Shown one piece after another: positions 22,861 through 35,410 of a stretch of 64,000 nt of DNA (within the stretch, counting starts at the first letter, position 1; each line of letters starts with the position of its first letter). The notes beneath the pieces are model-generated. The model did no database searches, was not told the DNA's origin, and worked only from the letters and a program-made list of their open reading frames with translations. A program made the position numbers and the translations under genes. Origin of the DNA: Sipunculus nudus (Eukaryota; Annelida; Sipuncula; Golfingiida; Sipunculidae); assembly GCA_026874595.1 (NCBI GenBank), contig CM049307.1, forward strand, positions 9,015,579 to 9,079,578, given 5' to 3'.

Positions 22861-25800
22861 AATAAAAACTACAACATATTGAGAAGGCAAGCATGATGAT
22901 CTTAGGAAGCTGAAATAACAAAAGGTGGACGTGGAGGACATAATTCCACAAATTTGCTTGTTCATGATTGTCATTGAACTGACATCAAAACTTGACCATA
23001 TATGTCTCTTTTTTCAAGGAAATCCTTGATATCTATATTTCTAGCCAGTGTCAGTTGAAATATGTTCTTGTCTGAAAAATAAAAGTCTACATCAGATCTC
23101 CAGTGTCAGGTAAACTATGTTCTCACCTGCAGACATTGTCTACAGTTATAACAGTGAGCTTTCTCAGTTCCTTTTCTTACCAGAACCACCGTATTCTGCA
23201 GATTTGTTGTTGTCATCTTTCAGTGATGATCGTGGGTAATCAGAATCATCTCTGAGACATGTAATCTTTGGTTCCTCATGTTTTGATCTGGTGATATGAC
23301 TTTTGTTTACCAACAATGGAGGGCACCTGCTGTGTCTGACGCACTCTGTGTGGATAAAAGGAGACAAGGAAGCATCTAAGTGCAGGTCCGGTGTTTTATT
23401 GTGTTATTTACATGGGGCTTGGGAGAAGTATTACATGTATTTCACAATTAAGGTGTCTGAGAGTGTATTGTGTGGCGGTGAAAATAATAGTCAGAGACAA
23501 GTTGGCTGAGCAAATTACCTCTCCCCACTTTTATTGTTAAAAGGTTTCATGTTACTTCTGTCAGGTACTGCTGAAAATAACAGGGAATAATAACACAATA
23601 CATAATTTGTATGGTTTGCCTTAATACAAGGAATAGAAAGAAATTCCTTATATTTTGTGTATTCAGCCCTAGTGTAGCCATGCTATCACATAGAACTCTC
23701 GGTGTGCACTGAAAGGCTGTATTGAAGGCTTTCAGTTTGAGAGGTGCATTTTTATGACAAATGTTTCCATTTGTTCCATTGGATAATGCCTGTATTTATA
23801 AAATGTTAAACTTGATATTATCTACAAAATAATGTGTATGAACACATGATGATCTGTTTTTATTCTTTACATCACTGTCTATATTCTACAAATGAGTGAA
23901 CCTTTCGGGGCTTAAATCTTCTGTGTTATATCCCAGCATTGGGGATGACACATACCCAGGACCCGCAGGACTGGTACATTCAGCCTTGTTGATACTAGGG
24001 AACCTTATTGCCTGTAAGATCCTGTCATTTAGTCCACAATAGGAATGGAATTCTGCAGATGTACATAGTAGCAAATATTAAAATATTCAGGCAGTGACCT
24101 CCACCAAAAATATCTCTAAAGAGAACCCATGATATTAGTAAATGGTGGATCATTGTCAGAAATGAGGTTCATTGAGGTGCAAATGAGATGATCTGTTCCC
24201 AATTGAACTTTTCTGTTCATTTCTTAAAGCATCATCCATTCAATATTAGATCTTCTGTGTTTTGTTATTGAAAGAGTGGTGGTGCCTGCTGTGTCTTGGG
24301 TAAACAGCAAAATGTTGCTAAATCAGGCCAGTCCTTTCATATGGAGATCCTGGATATGTTGTGTATAAAGTAGGTTGCTATAAACATATAACGTGCTTGT
24401 ATGTAGACATCCCACAGAGAAGTATACAGGTATAAGCTTATAAAAACCTCATGTAAGCTTGATTTGATTTGCGCATGGCCTGGTGAAGAATCTTGCAAGT
24501 TAAGTGAAGTGAAAAATAAACGTGTATTCACACAGGTTAATGAAGTTATAGGGCAGAGCTTTGGTCTTGTCACACCTGATCTCACCTGTATATATTACTG
24601 CTGTGCTGTGACTGACGTAGCACACTAAACAAATGCTATATAGAAACTCAGGTGAAAGGGAGAGGTGGCCGAGGTGCTGCGATCCCTGGTGGGAGAGGGA
24701 TATGTCACCAGAAACTTACATGGTTTATACAAACAATGGCCACACAATGGGGGCTCTGTGTGTGGGTACGGGGAGTTACATGGGGAGACACTCTGTATGG
24801 GTCCATTCACTGTGACGATGAGTCACACAGAATAGTAATGTAATATGAAGACATATCTTGTCACCTGTCTCACTGTTGTGACAAACCCACCATGGCTGAC
24901 CAGATAGTCCTGCCATCTATTGGTCAAAATAGAACCACTCTGCATTTGTGGAAAGAAAGCTGAGGATTTCAATCTCTGATATGTTGTGATTTAAACCAGA
25001 TGATAGTTGATGATAAAGCCGATACAGCAGAGGTACACAAATGTGATACTTGTATATTGATGTTCGATGCTTTTGTATTTGGTTTAGGGAGTTGAAGACC
25101 TAGTTGGTCATATTCAGTGCTGGTCTGGTCATGAGGATCTTCATCCTAGTGACAGGCACTTGCTATAATACCAGAATACCCTAATGCTTCAGTCATATGA
25201 TGCAAACATTTCATCCTCATTTAAATTACAGTGCCTTCTGTAGGCTGACTGCGGAACCTTTATTCATTAAACCTTACTATTAGAGCTGTATAACAAATAA
25301 TCAGCATCCTTGTAGAGACAATTTGTATATGCTTTAATGTGAGTCCTCATGTTGGTTGTTTGCCTCAGAGCTGATGTGTAGACATGATGATGCTGTACAC
25401 ATATCTTGTATTTGATGATAATTCATCGCAAACGTGTTGATAGAAATAAAATCATCAATTGGATAGGAAAGAGTCACATGGGAAAAATCACAAATTGGGT
25501 ACAGTAGGAAAAATGTATAAAAATAGTCATACCTCGAGTACGAGAAAAAGTCAGGAAAAAAAACATGAATGGCTTAGTTCTGATTTGCTAAAGCAGAGGG
25601 CAGCACCTTACATAAAATATTGCTCAGAAAGTGAGGATAGATCACCTGTAAACTGTACAGTTAATATCTGATGCAGGGATATTGCAGTTATTACTTCATG
25701 AGATTTAGGTGCCTTTTGGATGTGTGTTATAATGTAGAGGAAACATCAAGGTGTTATAGATGTGTATGGTAGCTTGACACAGTTGATGTGGTGTTTGGCT

Positions 25801-27303
25801 GGGAATACAGATCATCAGCATGTGACGTTTTGGGGTTGATGGTATTGGGTGTTTTTAAATTGCTGCCTTGATACTGTAGTAATGAATTCATACCCTGTAA
25901 CAAAATTATATTGGTTTTTGCTGATAGAGACACAGCTCTCCAGCCAAAAAGGATCACTATTATGAAAGTGGGATGGATTTACCCACTGCAGTGGCCCTGT
26001 ACAAGCAAGCACTAGACATGATATTAAATTATATGAATAGTATGTGCACCAAGAATTTTATTGCAAAAGACTTGCCTGCAGATTACAATGGATAAAAATG
26101 CCATATAATATTAAAAAAAGTGATACAAAATTAAAAGCATTCATCAGGAGCAAATCTTAGGGCTGATATTTGATGAGTGTCCTGATTGGTTGATAGTTAT
26201 CCAATCAGAGCAGTTTCCAAGGTTGCCTTGATGAGGACTAAGGAAGGAGATTATTGCCATTATTGTCAAGACTTCAAGGTTAATTACAAACTGCCCCAGC
26301 CTGTGTCATATAAATGGTTAACCAATTTAATTCCTCATTGAGAGGAGATTTGGATCCGGCTGGCCAATTATTAGTTGTGGAAGACTGGCCAGGAAGATGG
26401 TAACATGGTGATTTGCTGTATCCATTGCTTTCTCCTTATCTGTGCAAAATATGTAACAAGGATATCCTTTTAAATATTTATCTTGCCATATATAATAGAG
26501 GATTTCCTTGTACATATCTGGTGTGTTCATTGAATATTTTCTTTAGAAAGACTGATTTATTCTAGTTTGTTTGAAAATATATCAACTAATCTGTGATACC
26601 AGTGGATGTCAGGTTGATTCTGAGGACAGGGGTGCCGTAACTGGGCTAACCAGGGCTAACATCATAACTTAAACTTCTATAAACGCATCACAATAATAGT
26701 TTCAAAAAAAAAGAAGCCCATTTTGGCAGTAACTTTGTATTTTCTCCATACTTTTTTAAAAATAAATTGATTAACACTTTTCTCATGTAAGATTTTATAC
26801 TTGTATCATTATATTAAGTTGTAGCACTGGCATATCAGATTAGTGGAGCTTTAATTCTGCTCAGCTCCACTCGTTTGCTTGTATGTGTTTAGTGTGTATG
26901 TGTACATGAAGCCATCTGTTGAGTTATCTTACTATCTGTTAACAGACCAACTGTCCTGAAATTCTGTTATGTATACAGCTATGCAAGGTCATAGCCATAA
27001 GAAGGAAAGATAGGTCACCCACACCAAATATGCTACTAAGACCAAAATTTAATGTGTCCCATGGATGGTGTATGATCCTTACTTTAACCCTGATCTTGTG
27101 ACAGCTTGTATATCACTATGGCCTTTGTAAAGATTACAGAATTAGATTTGGTCTAGAGCAAAAACTGTGAAATTTATTATATCAATAAAATAGTGAGAGA
27201 AAATTTAACTAATTGATCAGATTATTTGGGATACAGAAGATTGTTAGCTCCCATCTACTTCAGCCTTTGACAGTGGTGAAAATGAGTAAAATTAAGTAGC
27301 ACA
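22861..27303. other. Intron 1, no firm feature
   Basis: AT-rich DNA without recognisable genes. A minus-strand stretch at 23181-23287 has exon-like borders and is discussed under findings. Otherwise I see nothing that I can support. Confidence 0.45.
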
Positions 27304-27441
27304 ATGTACTTATTATGTAGAAATCATGTGTATAATAAAGATTCATCCCCAAAAGTCAGAATTTACTCTTAAATGTACTTATTATGTAGAAATTGTGTGT
27401 ATAATAAAGATTCATCCCCCAAAGTCGGAATTAATCTTGCA
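27304..27441. repeat. 69-bp direct duplication
   Basis: Two tandem copies, 69 bases apart (27308 and 27377), of a block containing ACTTATTATGTAGAAAT and AATAAAGATTCATCCCC, with a few mismatches. It is a simple local duplication. Confidence 0.85.
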
Positions 27442-28615
27442 GATTCAGTATTATGTTTTGATATTCTGTGCTGCTCTGAAGCTCAGATTTACCTTTTCAC
27501 ATACACATATATACATACATATTATGTTATCCTTTTAAAGTATAAAATTTGCATTACATTCACACTGCAGAGAAAATAAGGATTATATTGTCAGCAGATG
27601 GTCTTTTAACTATTTATCTTTAAATTAAACTAAACTGTTACAACTAGATGTGATCACTTCCTTTTATTTTAGGGAATATTGTTCAGTTGAGTAATTAATA
27701 ATTGGATAACTAAATAGTTTAATAGTTAGGAGATACTTTGGGTATGGTTTGTTTAATTTAAATAATAAAAAAAAAATTTCAGTTCAGTCCAATAAGATAT
27801 AAAGGTCAGTAACATGAAGTTTAAAAAGTATTATTATTTTAAGTGAAATGATTAATGGTTGTTGACATATTAATTAACACAAGAAGTTAATTAAGTGTAA
27901 GTTAAGACATGTTGGCCTCAGATCTTACATGCATGAAGCATGATTGTAAGTAGATTGATGATATTTAACAGAAGGTTCTGTTACTATAGATCACTAACAT
28001 TCTTCATTGTTATGGCAACAAACAAAGTAATATTTATTTATTTTCTTATCAGTATGCCATCTGAGCATAAATAGTATTTACCCATGGATGTTAAATAGGC
28101 ACATACATGTTTTATTTATACTACACAGAGGAGGCTGAGAGAATATAGCTGAACAGATATTTGGACTGCCTGTGGATGCAGAAATTTAAAAATATATTTG
28201 TTTTAAAGCATATGTAATGAAGTATGGTATGTACATTATGTAAACAAATGTGGATATTAAAGCGAGAGATTTCTTTCATGCACTTTTACATGTAACAAAA
28301 CAAATTACTTTACCTAATAGATACAAAAAGAACCTGATAAGATTTTCTACAAATGTGATTTCTAAGCAGTTCTCACCCTAATAATTATCACCATTCAGTT
28401 CAAGACAATAAAACCCCTTTACACATTTTAACCATATATCATGCCTCATTACCTGTATTGTTAGAAAGTTTATTCCCATTATATTGAAACAGAACCCACA
28501 AAAGAAGAAAATGATTAGATCATATTGGCTTATTGTAAGCTTACTTATGTAATATATCTTTGTGTGTGACTCATGACATGTTTTTGTATGTGTCCCTGCG
28601 TTTCTCTGTTGTCAG

Positions 28616-28743
28616 GATCTTCAGGTGATCTTCTCGTTCCTGCACGGCCTGGAAGCGCTGTCACCGCTCCGCGAGCCAGCGCTCAGCAGCATCTGTAAGA
28701 CCCTGCGGTATGAATACCATGCAGCTAATGACATCTTGTACTA
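28616..28743 (+). CDS. RAPGEF2: PDZ-GEF (RAPGEF2/6-like) coding exon 2
   Basis: A 128-bp, strongly GC-rich exon between acceptor TTCTCTGTTGTCAG (ends 28615) and donor GTGAGT (28744). It reads in phase 0 from exon 1 and gives 42 full codons plus TA. The peptide begins DLQVIFSFLHGLEALSPLRE and ends YEYHAANDILYY. This aligns closely with the start of the first cyclic-nucleotide-binding-like domain of RAPGEF2/RAPGEF6, where the family has (S)YLHGMEALSNLRE and RYE.HEANEVLYY. In the family this domain is a structural relative of cAMP-binding domains, but PDZ-GEFs are generally reported not to be activated by cAMP. A TAG follows directly if the donor is not used (TACTAG), which fits the donor call. 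Exon 3 must begin with T or C to restore tyrosine, and it begins with C. Confidence 0.93.
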
Positions 28744-29220
28744 GTGAGTATTCAAATCAAATAAAATTATAAAAAAGCACAATTAAGTTGTCTCAGTAAG
28801 TTACTGGGGATTTAGAATGTCTTTGGGTGTTCTGGAATTTTGGGGTTTGCAGTATCCATAAATTTAAAGACCTCAAGACCATTTGTTAAAAAGAAGAGAT
28901 TTAAAGGCCTGCTTTCATAAATATAAAATGTAAAATCAACCACAATACAAGTGCTTATTTGGGCATATAGTTTTGTTGTATTCTCCCTAGTTTGCATAAT
29001 CCAATTTATAGTAGATTACCATTTTGTGTGGGTCTTATGCCATGTGGAAACCAGCAAATTACCAACTTTATGAAATACTTTGAATGCAAAACCACACAAT
29101 TTAAGCCCTCCACCTTTTTTATGAATCCTTTATATATTATCTTCAGTGTGTCACTCCATAAAGTGATGGATTAGGGAAACAGATAAACCAGAGGACCTTG
29201 TATGACTTAGTGTGTCTCTG

Positions 29221-29482
29221 TAGAGAGAAAGAGAGAGAAAGTGAGGGAGAGAGAGAGGGAATGAAGGAGAGGGAGGGTGAAGCTATTAGTCCAGTCATGC
29301 ATTGATAGTTTTCAGCTGTTCAACAATGTGTACATAATATAGGTGAGAGAAAGAGACAGAGAATGAAAGAGAAACAGGAAAACAGAGAAAGAATAAGAGA
29401 GGGAGCCTGCTCTGTATTCAGATGTTGGAAGTGAAGGAATTGAGAGAAAAAGAGAGAGAGAGAGAGATGGGGGGGGGGGAGG
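29221..29482 (+). repeat. GA-rich low-complexity stretch with G run
   Basis: Several interrupted (GA)n and GAGG blocks (29221-29280, 29345-29402, 29447-29466) with a run of 10 G near 29469-29478. The purine strand is the sense strand of the PDZ-GEF intron. Confidence 0.8.
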
Positions 29483-30145
29483 TTTAGGTTGAGGCTGTCT
29501 GAGTGAGCCTTGGTATTGGTAACATTCAGCTGTTTCTCAGTGATGTGACAAGGGAGACACAGCCTATCTATTATTGATCAGCACTTGTCTGGAGGCCTGG
29601 TCTTTGAACTAAAAAAGCATGCAGTTCCTTAGATAATAACATTGTAGCTGTAAGCAGGGATCTCAGCTCATAATACATTTACAAAGTTAACAAATACCCT
29701 GGAGAAACTGTTCCCAAGAGGCCAGCCAGATCACAGATTAGGATGTTCTGGCATTGTCAAACTCTTTAAATATTTGTCTTTATCTTCTTCTTCCTGTATT
29801 TGTGTAAATTACTTGATGTTTCAAGTTCATACAATCACATTACTTTTCGTACTTAATTTTCTTAATTATTGTAAATCTCATAAGCCAGTTTACATTATAG
29901 TTGTTGCTATATATTCATATACTACTACTAAGATTTGTTTTAGAGATTGTGTTTGATTAGGGCCCCGTTAGGTTTATTATAGTATATTATCGCAAGAAAT
30001 CTTTAAACAATTGCAGTAACAGTTTTACTGAAGTACATGCAATATTTAATATTACATGTCAGAACTCCCAATATGGCAGCTGTGCAGCCATCTTGGAATA
30101 GATTTGTGAGCTTATTCTCAAGAACTTGCTTGAGCTGTGCTGTAA

Positions 30146-32776
30146 TTTTTAGCTCAGCTGACTATAAGTCATCTGAGCTATAGTCGTGGTCCATTGTCCG
30201 TCGTCCGTCCGTCTGTCCGTCCGTCCGTCCGTCCGTCCGTCCGTCCGTCCGTAGATGTGGCACGTTTTGAAACCGTAAGACCTAGGAATCCAAAATTCAG
30301 CATAATGTTAGATGTCCCCAAGATCTCCTACCAAGCCGAAAACTGGGTCTTTGCGACTTCGTTCCTTTGAGAAATTAAGGAAAAACCTTAATTTTTTATT
30401 AAAAACCTATATTCACACTTCAGGACTGCCTAATATCAAAACCACTCATCTGTTTTTCCTCATATTTCCTATAAATAATCCTCTATATAGTTCCTATGTA
30501 CATGCCAGAAATTAGGTCTGTATTATATAATTTAAAAAAGTTATGGGCCCAAACATAATGCATTTTGTAAATAATCAGGAAAGAAATTTTATCACTTAAC
30601 ACAAAACTTGTTAAAGCTAAGCACTTTTTTTCCAGTAATATTACTTTTATTAATCAAAATTAAATTGTATACCCAAAATTAGATCAAAATCTTTTAAATT
30701 TTTTAAAATATTAGCAAAAATAAAAAATTGGTACCTTAAATTTTGCCCAACTTTGACCATGGCACGTTTTTTTGCTGTAACTGCTGTGGATTTAATTTTC
30801 ACAGCATGTTTTTGTTAGCATTTCAACTGTTAACACCAAAAATTTGAAACCAGTTGATCAAAAACTTTAGATTTTATTCAAGTTTACAAGCACCATGTCA
30901 CATATTGCTAGTGTTATGCAGTTTGCTAGAGCTCAGCTCCCCAGCTTCAGCTCTAAGTTCCTTAAATTTGGCATACAGTTAGATTTCTCCAAAATCCCCT
31001 ACCATGCCAAGAATTTGGTCACTAGGACTTAATTCCTTCGAGATATCAATGAAAAACTTCATTTTTCCATTAAAAACCCATTGTTACACTTTAAGACTGC
31101 CTAATATCAAAACCACTGATCTGACTTTAATCATAAATAATATACATATTTTTCTATACATTCGCTATGCACATGCCAGAATGATGTCAGTATTGCATAA
31201 TTGTTTTAAGTTATGGGCCCAAACATAATGCACTTTGTAAAAAATCAAGAAATATATTTACTCCCTTAACAAGGGCATTGCTGAAGCTAGAGATTTTTTT
31301 GTCAGGGATGTAACATTATTTAATCAAGATTCAATTGAATACCCAAAATTAGTTATGAATTTTTCATATTTTATAACTTATTAGTATAAATATAAAATTA
31401 GTACCTTAAATTTTGCCCAACTGTGACCATGGCACTTTTGTTTCCGGTGAGCACTGTTGATATAATTTTCATATCATGCACACATAAGGATTTCAGCTTT
31501 TTAGTTTAGAAAGCTTAAAGAAATTGGCCAAATATTGTAGCTTTTATTAATGTTTTTTATGAGACCCTGTCAGACTTTGGCTCTCTCCAGCCCCTCTTGA
31601 GTCACCTGTATGTTGACCTTGTTGACCTTTCATCAAATTATGCACGCTTGAGGCGAGAATCCAGGCAGCTTATGGCCAGCCACAGTTGATCCAGGTGTCC
31701 AACCCAACTCATCAAGTAGTTTTAACCAACAACATAACAATAAACAATAAATTAATAAAGTTTTATTGGTTTTTAATAACAAATTAAAGAAAAATAGAAA
31801 AGGAATTTGTTAGTTTATAATAACAGGAAATTAACTTGCAGTTACTGATGATATAAGAATCTTGTATTGATGGGTAGAATGTCACATATTCCAAATAACA
31901 CCATGCAGTCACCTATGGCATTTTCAGTTCAATTTTAATGATAAAGAAGTAAATCATATTATTCATTACTAATCATTAGGGATTATATGAAGGAAATTAA
32001 TGATAGACAAAGATGCAGTTGATAATATTAATCTAGATTCCTACTGTGTCTAGTGTGTACATTGATGTGAAATAAGTCCAGAATGAATTTTTTACAGTTA
32101 TTTTTTAATATAAATAAAAGCCATAAAACCAGGTACTTATGATCATTATTTAAATGTGTGAATTTTGTATATTCTGGATTCTCAACATCATTGTTTGGTG
32201 AAAACTGAATAAATACCAGACATGGTGCGAATACTTTTAATTGTATTTAAATACGAATATGATTATGTACTCCATTAAATTTCTTGCATAGAGAATGGGA
32301 ATTCTGGTAAAAATGAAAGTATATGAACACTCGTGCAAATACTTTCAAAATGTATTCATGAATGCATTCATGAATATATTCTTTATTATTATTTTAATAA
32401 TCATATCAGTTATATTTCATTTTAAAAAATCATACGATTCTCTTATTATTTTTAATAAAAATTATATTTGGGACAATATTTGTAATTTTTTTTAATAAAT
32501 AGTTAAACTCTTATATTATATGTTCTGCTTATAAGTTATATGGCCAAGTCAAAATCTGTGTGACAGTAGTACTCCATTTGTTAATAAAATAAATGAAATC
32601 AATCCTCTTCCCTGTCTCCAAAGGTACTATCAAAATCATACATAAGCTAAACAACAACAACTCATAATACAGCTTATATTTATTACCACACAAAACCAGC
32701 ATGTGCCTCATTTCTAAATAATATTTTTTTATCATATATAACAGCTGAGCGTCGTGACCCATAGGTCCCTTGTTTT
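30146..32776 (+). mobile_element. Non-autonomous element, AGCTCAGCTGA family, copy B
   Basis: Same termini as copy A: TTTTTAGCTCAGCTGAC plus hairpin at the left (30151-30179), a (CCGT)n tract, two body modules, and a right end with CAGCTGAGCG, CCCATAGG and CCCTTG before a T run. It is nearly colinear with copy A from end to end with scattered small indels. The main difference is about 250 bases present here (about 32421-32673) and absent from copy A at about 6480. Shared internal landmarks include GGCCAGCCACAGTTGATCC and CATTCATGAATGCATTCATG. There is no coding capacity. Confidence 0.78.
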
Positions 32777-33798
32777 TTTACTGAAGATTGGCACCTTCAG
32801 TTTTTTTCCCATCAGAAATCAAGCCACTGCAGGACATTCATCTTATAAATTGCATACCATACAGGTCCCAATAATTTCTAGTCATATGTTTTTGCTTTTG
32901 ACAAAGACAGCTATTACTTTAAAGACAAACATTTGGTTAGTTATGTAGGTACCTCTCAGGTTAATATAAGTCTAGATAACTTGAGTGTAGTTTTCCCAGG
33001 AGACTCTGGATAGGACCATTATTGCCTCTGAACCAAGATGACAGGCAGGCCCCACTTTGGTAAACACAAATGACCCTGGTTCCAACTCACTTGTATCTTG
33101 GGTTACAAACTGTAAATCCAGTTGTAGCTGGAAAATTGTCTAGACTTTATGCTGGTACTGGAATAAATGATGCCACATCCTATTTCTTGTGCTAGTTGTA
33201 AAGGTCAGCGCTGAACAGCTCCCACAAACTTTATTGTGCAGCGGCAGAGCAGTCAGACAGACGTTTATAGTTGCTTCTTCCTCTGATTGTTAGTATCCCA
33301 GAGACTTCTCCCTGTATTGATGATCTTCAGTATACAGGCTACATACAGCATTTTATTTTCTTCTTAAAGCCAGTCCTCCTTAATTATTCAGTTGATGGTA
33401 TCAACTACTGACAACTGTAGCCTGCAGTGTTTTGCTGCAGTATGTTCCCTGTGTAACATATTGCAGACATTGGTCTTTATTGTTGTTAAGGCAAGCCGCC
33501 AGCAGGCTGCATACAAAACATGACAAATAATAAAGTCACATTTATTTTGTCTCTTGCTGAGTTACATACATAAAACTGCTTTAAACTGTTCAGAGGCCTA
33601 GTTCATCTGAGTGCAGTTATTTTTTTTTATTTCGTATCAGTACCCCTGCCTTTAGATGGCTCTGTCATTAGCTTAAGGACAGTGGATTATGTGCTGTCAT
33701 GGATCTGCCAGCATCTCATCTTTTTTTATTAACATTGTTAATAATCTGGATCTAGGTCTAGTTTGACATAAGGTACAATATATATATATATATATAAA

Positions 33799-33895
33799 AG
33801 AAAATGCTCAGAGCGGTGCAATATATATTTAAAACAGTACTCTCAGAGTGGTACAGTATATGTAAAACAACACACAGAGTGGTACAATATATATA
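33799..33895 (+). repeat. Left edge of the 33-bp array (degenerate units)
   Basis: About three diverged units with the landmark CAGAG(T/C)GGT(A/G)CA at roughly 33-base spacing, preceded by a (TA)n run at 33778-33797. They belong to the array that resumes at 35411, so the inverted-repeat element at 33896-35410 interrupts it. Confidence 0.8.
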
Positions 33896-35410
33896 TGTCA
33901 AGGCCCAGATCATGATCTGGACAGATCTTAGATCTGTCCAGCCCACATTGCGATCGCAGTTCAGGCCGGCCCAAACTGTGATCGCAGTCCAGGCTGGCAA
34001 GATCTCAGATCCGTCCAGCCTAGATTGCGATCGCAGTTTAGTCTGGCCCAGATTGTGATCCTGTCTTTCTTGCTTCAGGATCGCAATCTGGCTGGACAGA
34101 TCTTAGATCTGTCCAGCCGAGATTGCGATCCTAAACTTGACCAGCCCATATTGTGATCCATGCTTTTAGCATCACAGGAGTGAAACATCGGATGTTTTAC
34201 CAACTCATTTGGTATTGCATGGTACCATTTCCCCATAATAAATACAATTATAATACAAAAAGGCACTTTTCACTCCTTCCTATCACAGGAGGGAAACTAG
34301 TATATCACGGTACCATTTCCCCATAATAAATATAATTATAATACAAATAGGTACATGCAAAAAAAGCTGCTTCTTGAAAATGTAAAAAAAAAATGAAACG
34401 ACTAGGCAGTTTCAAAAATGCAAAGCCCATGTGAGTCATCAATCCCAAGTAATTATTATGAACTTAACCTTGAGGCTTTCATCTAAATATTATACTTTCA
34501 GCCATCATGTATCTTTAAAAAAATAAATATATTTTTATAAACCTTAATAGTATGTATTATATATTTGTTACCAGTAGCTGTTCTGTTTGACTCATTATTG
34601 GATTTCGTCTGATTAATTAGTTACCTATTCATGGTGCCTGGAATCCTGTGATCTTTCCATGTGCCTGAATAAACTGACTGATTGATACCATGTTTACTGT
34701 TGTTGTTTGTTCAAACAGCTTAATAAACATTATGCTATATAAATTGTTATTTAGTTTTCCTTTTTTTTCATACTTAGTAAATTTTAAACATGAATGTTTT
34801 AGTAAGCATGGATTAAGTAAGTGATGTATTCAGGGAGTGCAGTAAAATGTACTTTAATTTTAAATTTTTAAATGACTTGGCTTACTTTTTACAGGTACTT
34901 AGATGGACTTTTGTTGTGTACTGTGATAGATTGACATTGCTTGACATATAAGTGTGCTATTGAAGTTGCTTTTGAAAATGTTTTTTTATGTAACAAAGTT
35001 TTATGAGTATGATCAAATGAATTTCGATTTAAAATTACTTAACTTTTTTATGAATATGTATTTATTATGGTGAAATGGTACCATGCAATACTAAATGAAT
35101 TGGTAAAACATCTGATGTTCAACTCCTACATGTGATAGTAAAAGCATGAATCGCAATATGGGCTGGTCAATTTTAGGATCGCAATCTGGGCTGGACAGAT
35201 CTAAGATTTGTCCAGCCAGATTGCGATCCTGAAGCAAGAAAGACAGGATCGCAATCTGGGCCGGACTAAACTGTGATCGCAATCTAGGCTGGACTGATCT
35301 AAGATCAGGCCAGTCTGGATTGCAATCGCAGTTCGGGCCGGCCTGAACTGCTATCGCAATTTGGGCTGGACAGATCTAAGATCTGTCCAGATTGCAATCT
35401 GGGCCTTGAC
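33896..35410. mobile_element. Long-inverted-repeat (foldback-like) element, 1.5 kb
   Basis: The left arm (33896-34245, starts GTCAAGGCCCAGAT) and right arm (35058-35410, ends GGGCCTTGAC) are about 350-base imperfect inverted repeats. They stay colinear throughout, including the blocks CTGTCTTTCTTGCTTCAGGA and TGCATGGTACCATTTC. Both sides are flanked by TATATATA-type DNA, so a TA or short AT-rich target duplication is likely but cannot be delimited. Each arm is made of quasi-palindromic modules (CTGGACAGATC-TTA-GATCTGTCCAG; GCGATCGC). The 0.8-kb centre is AT-rich with no coding capacity. It splits the 33-bp satellite. Confidence 0.85.

Larger units (their letters stand above)
8033..28615 (+). 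other. PDZ-GEF intron 1 (20,583 bp)
   Basis: Bounded by donor GTAAGT at 8033 and acceptor TTCTCTGTTGTCAG ending at 28615; phase 0. It holds the TIR element at 8178, the 47-bp minisatellite, the Helitron-like element nested in an older repeat, a truncated element end and a Harbinger-like MITE, each listed separately. The rest is AT-rich unique-looking DNA without recognisable genes. Confidence 0.85.
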
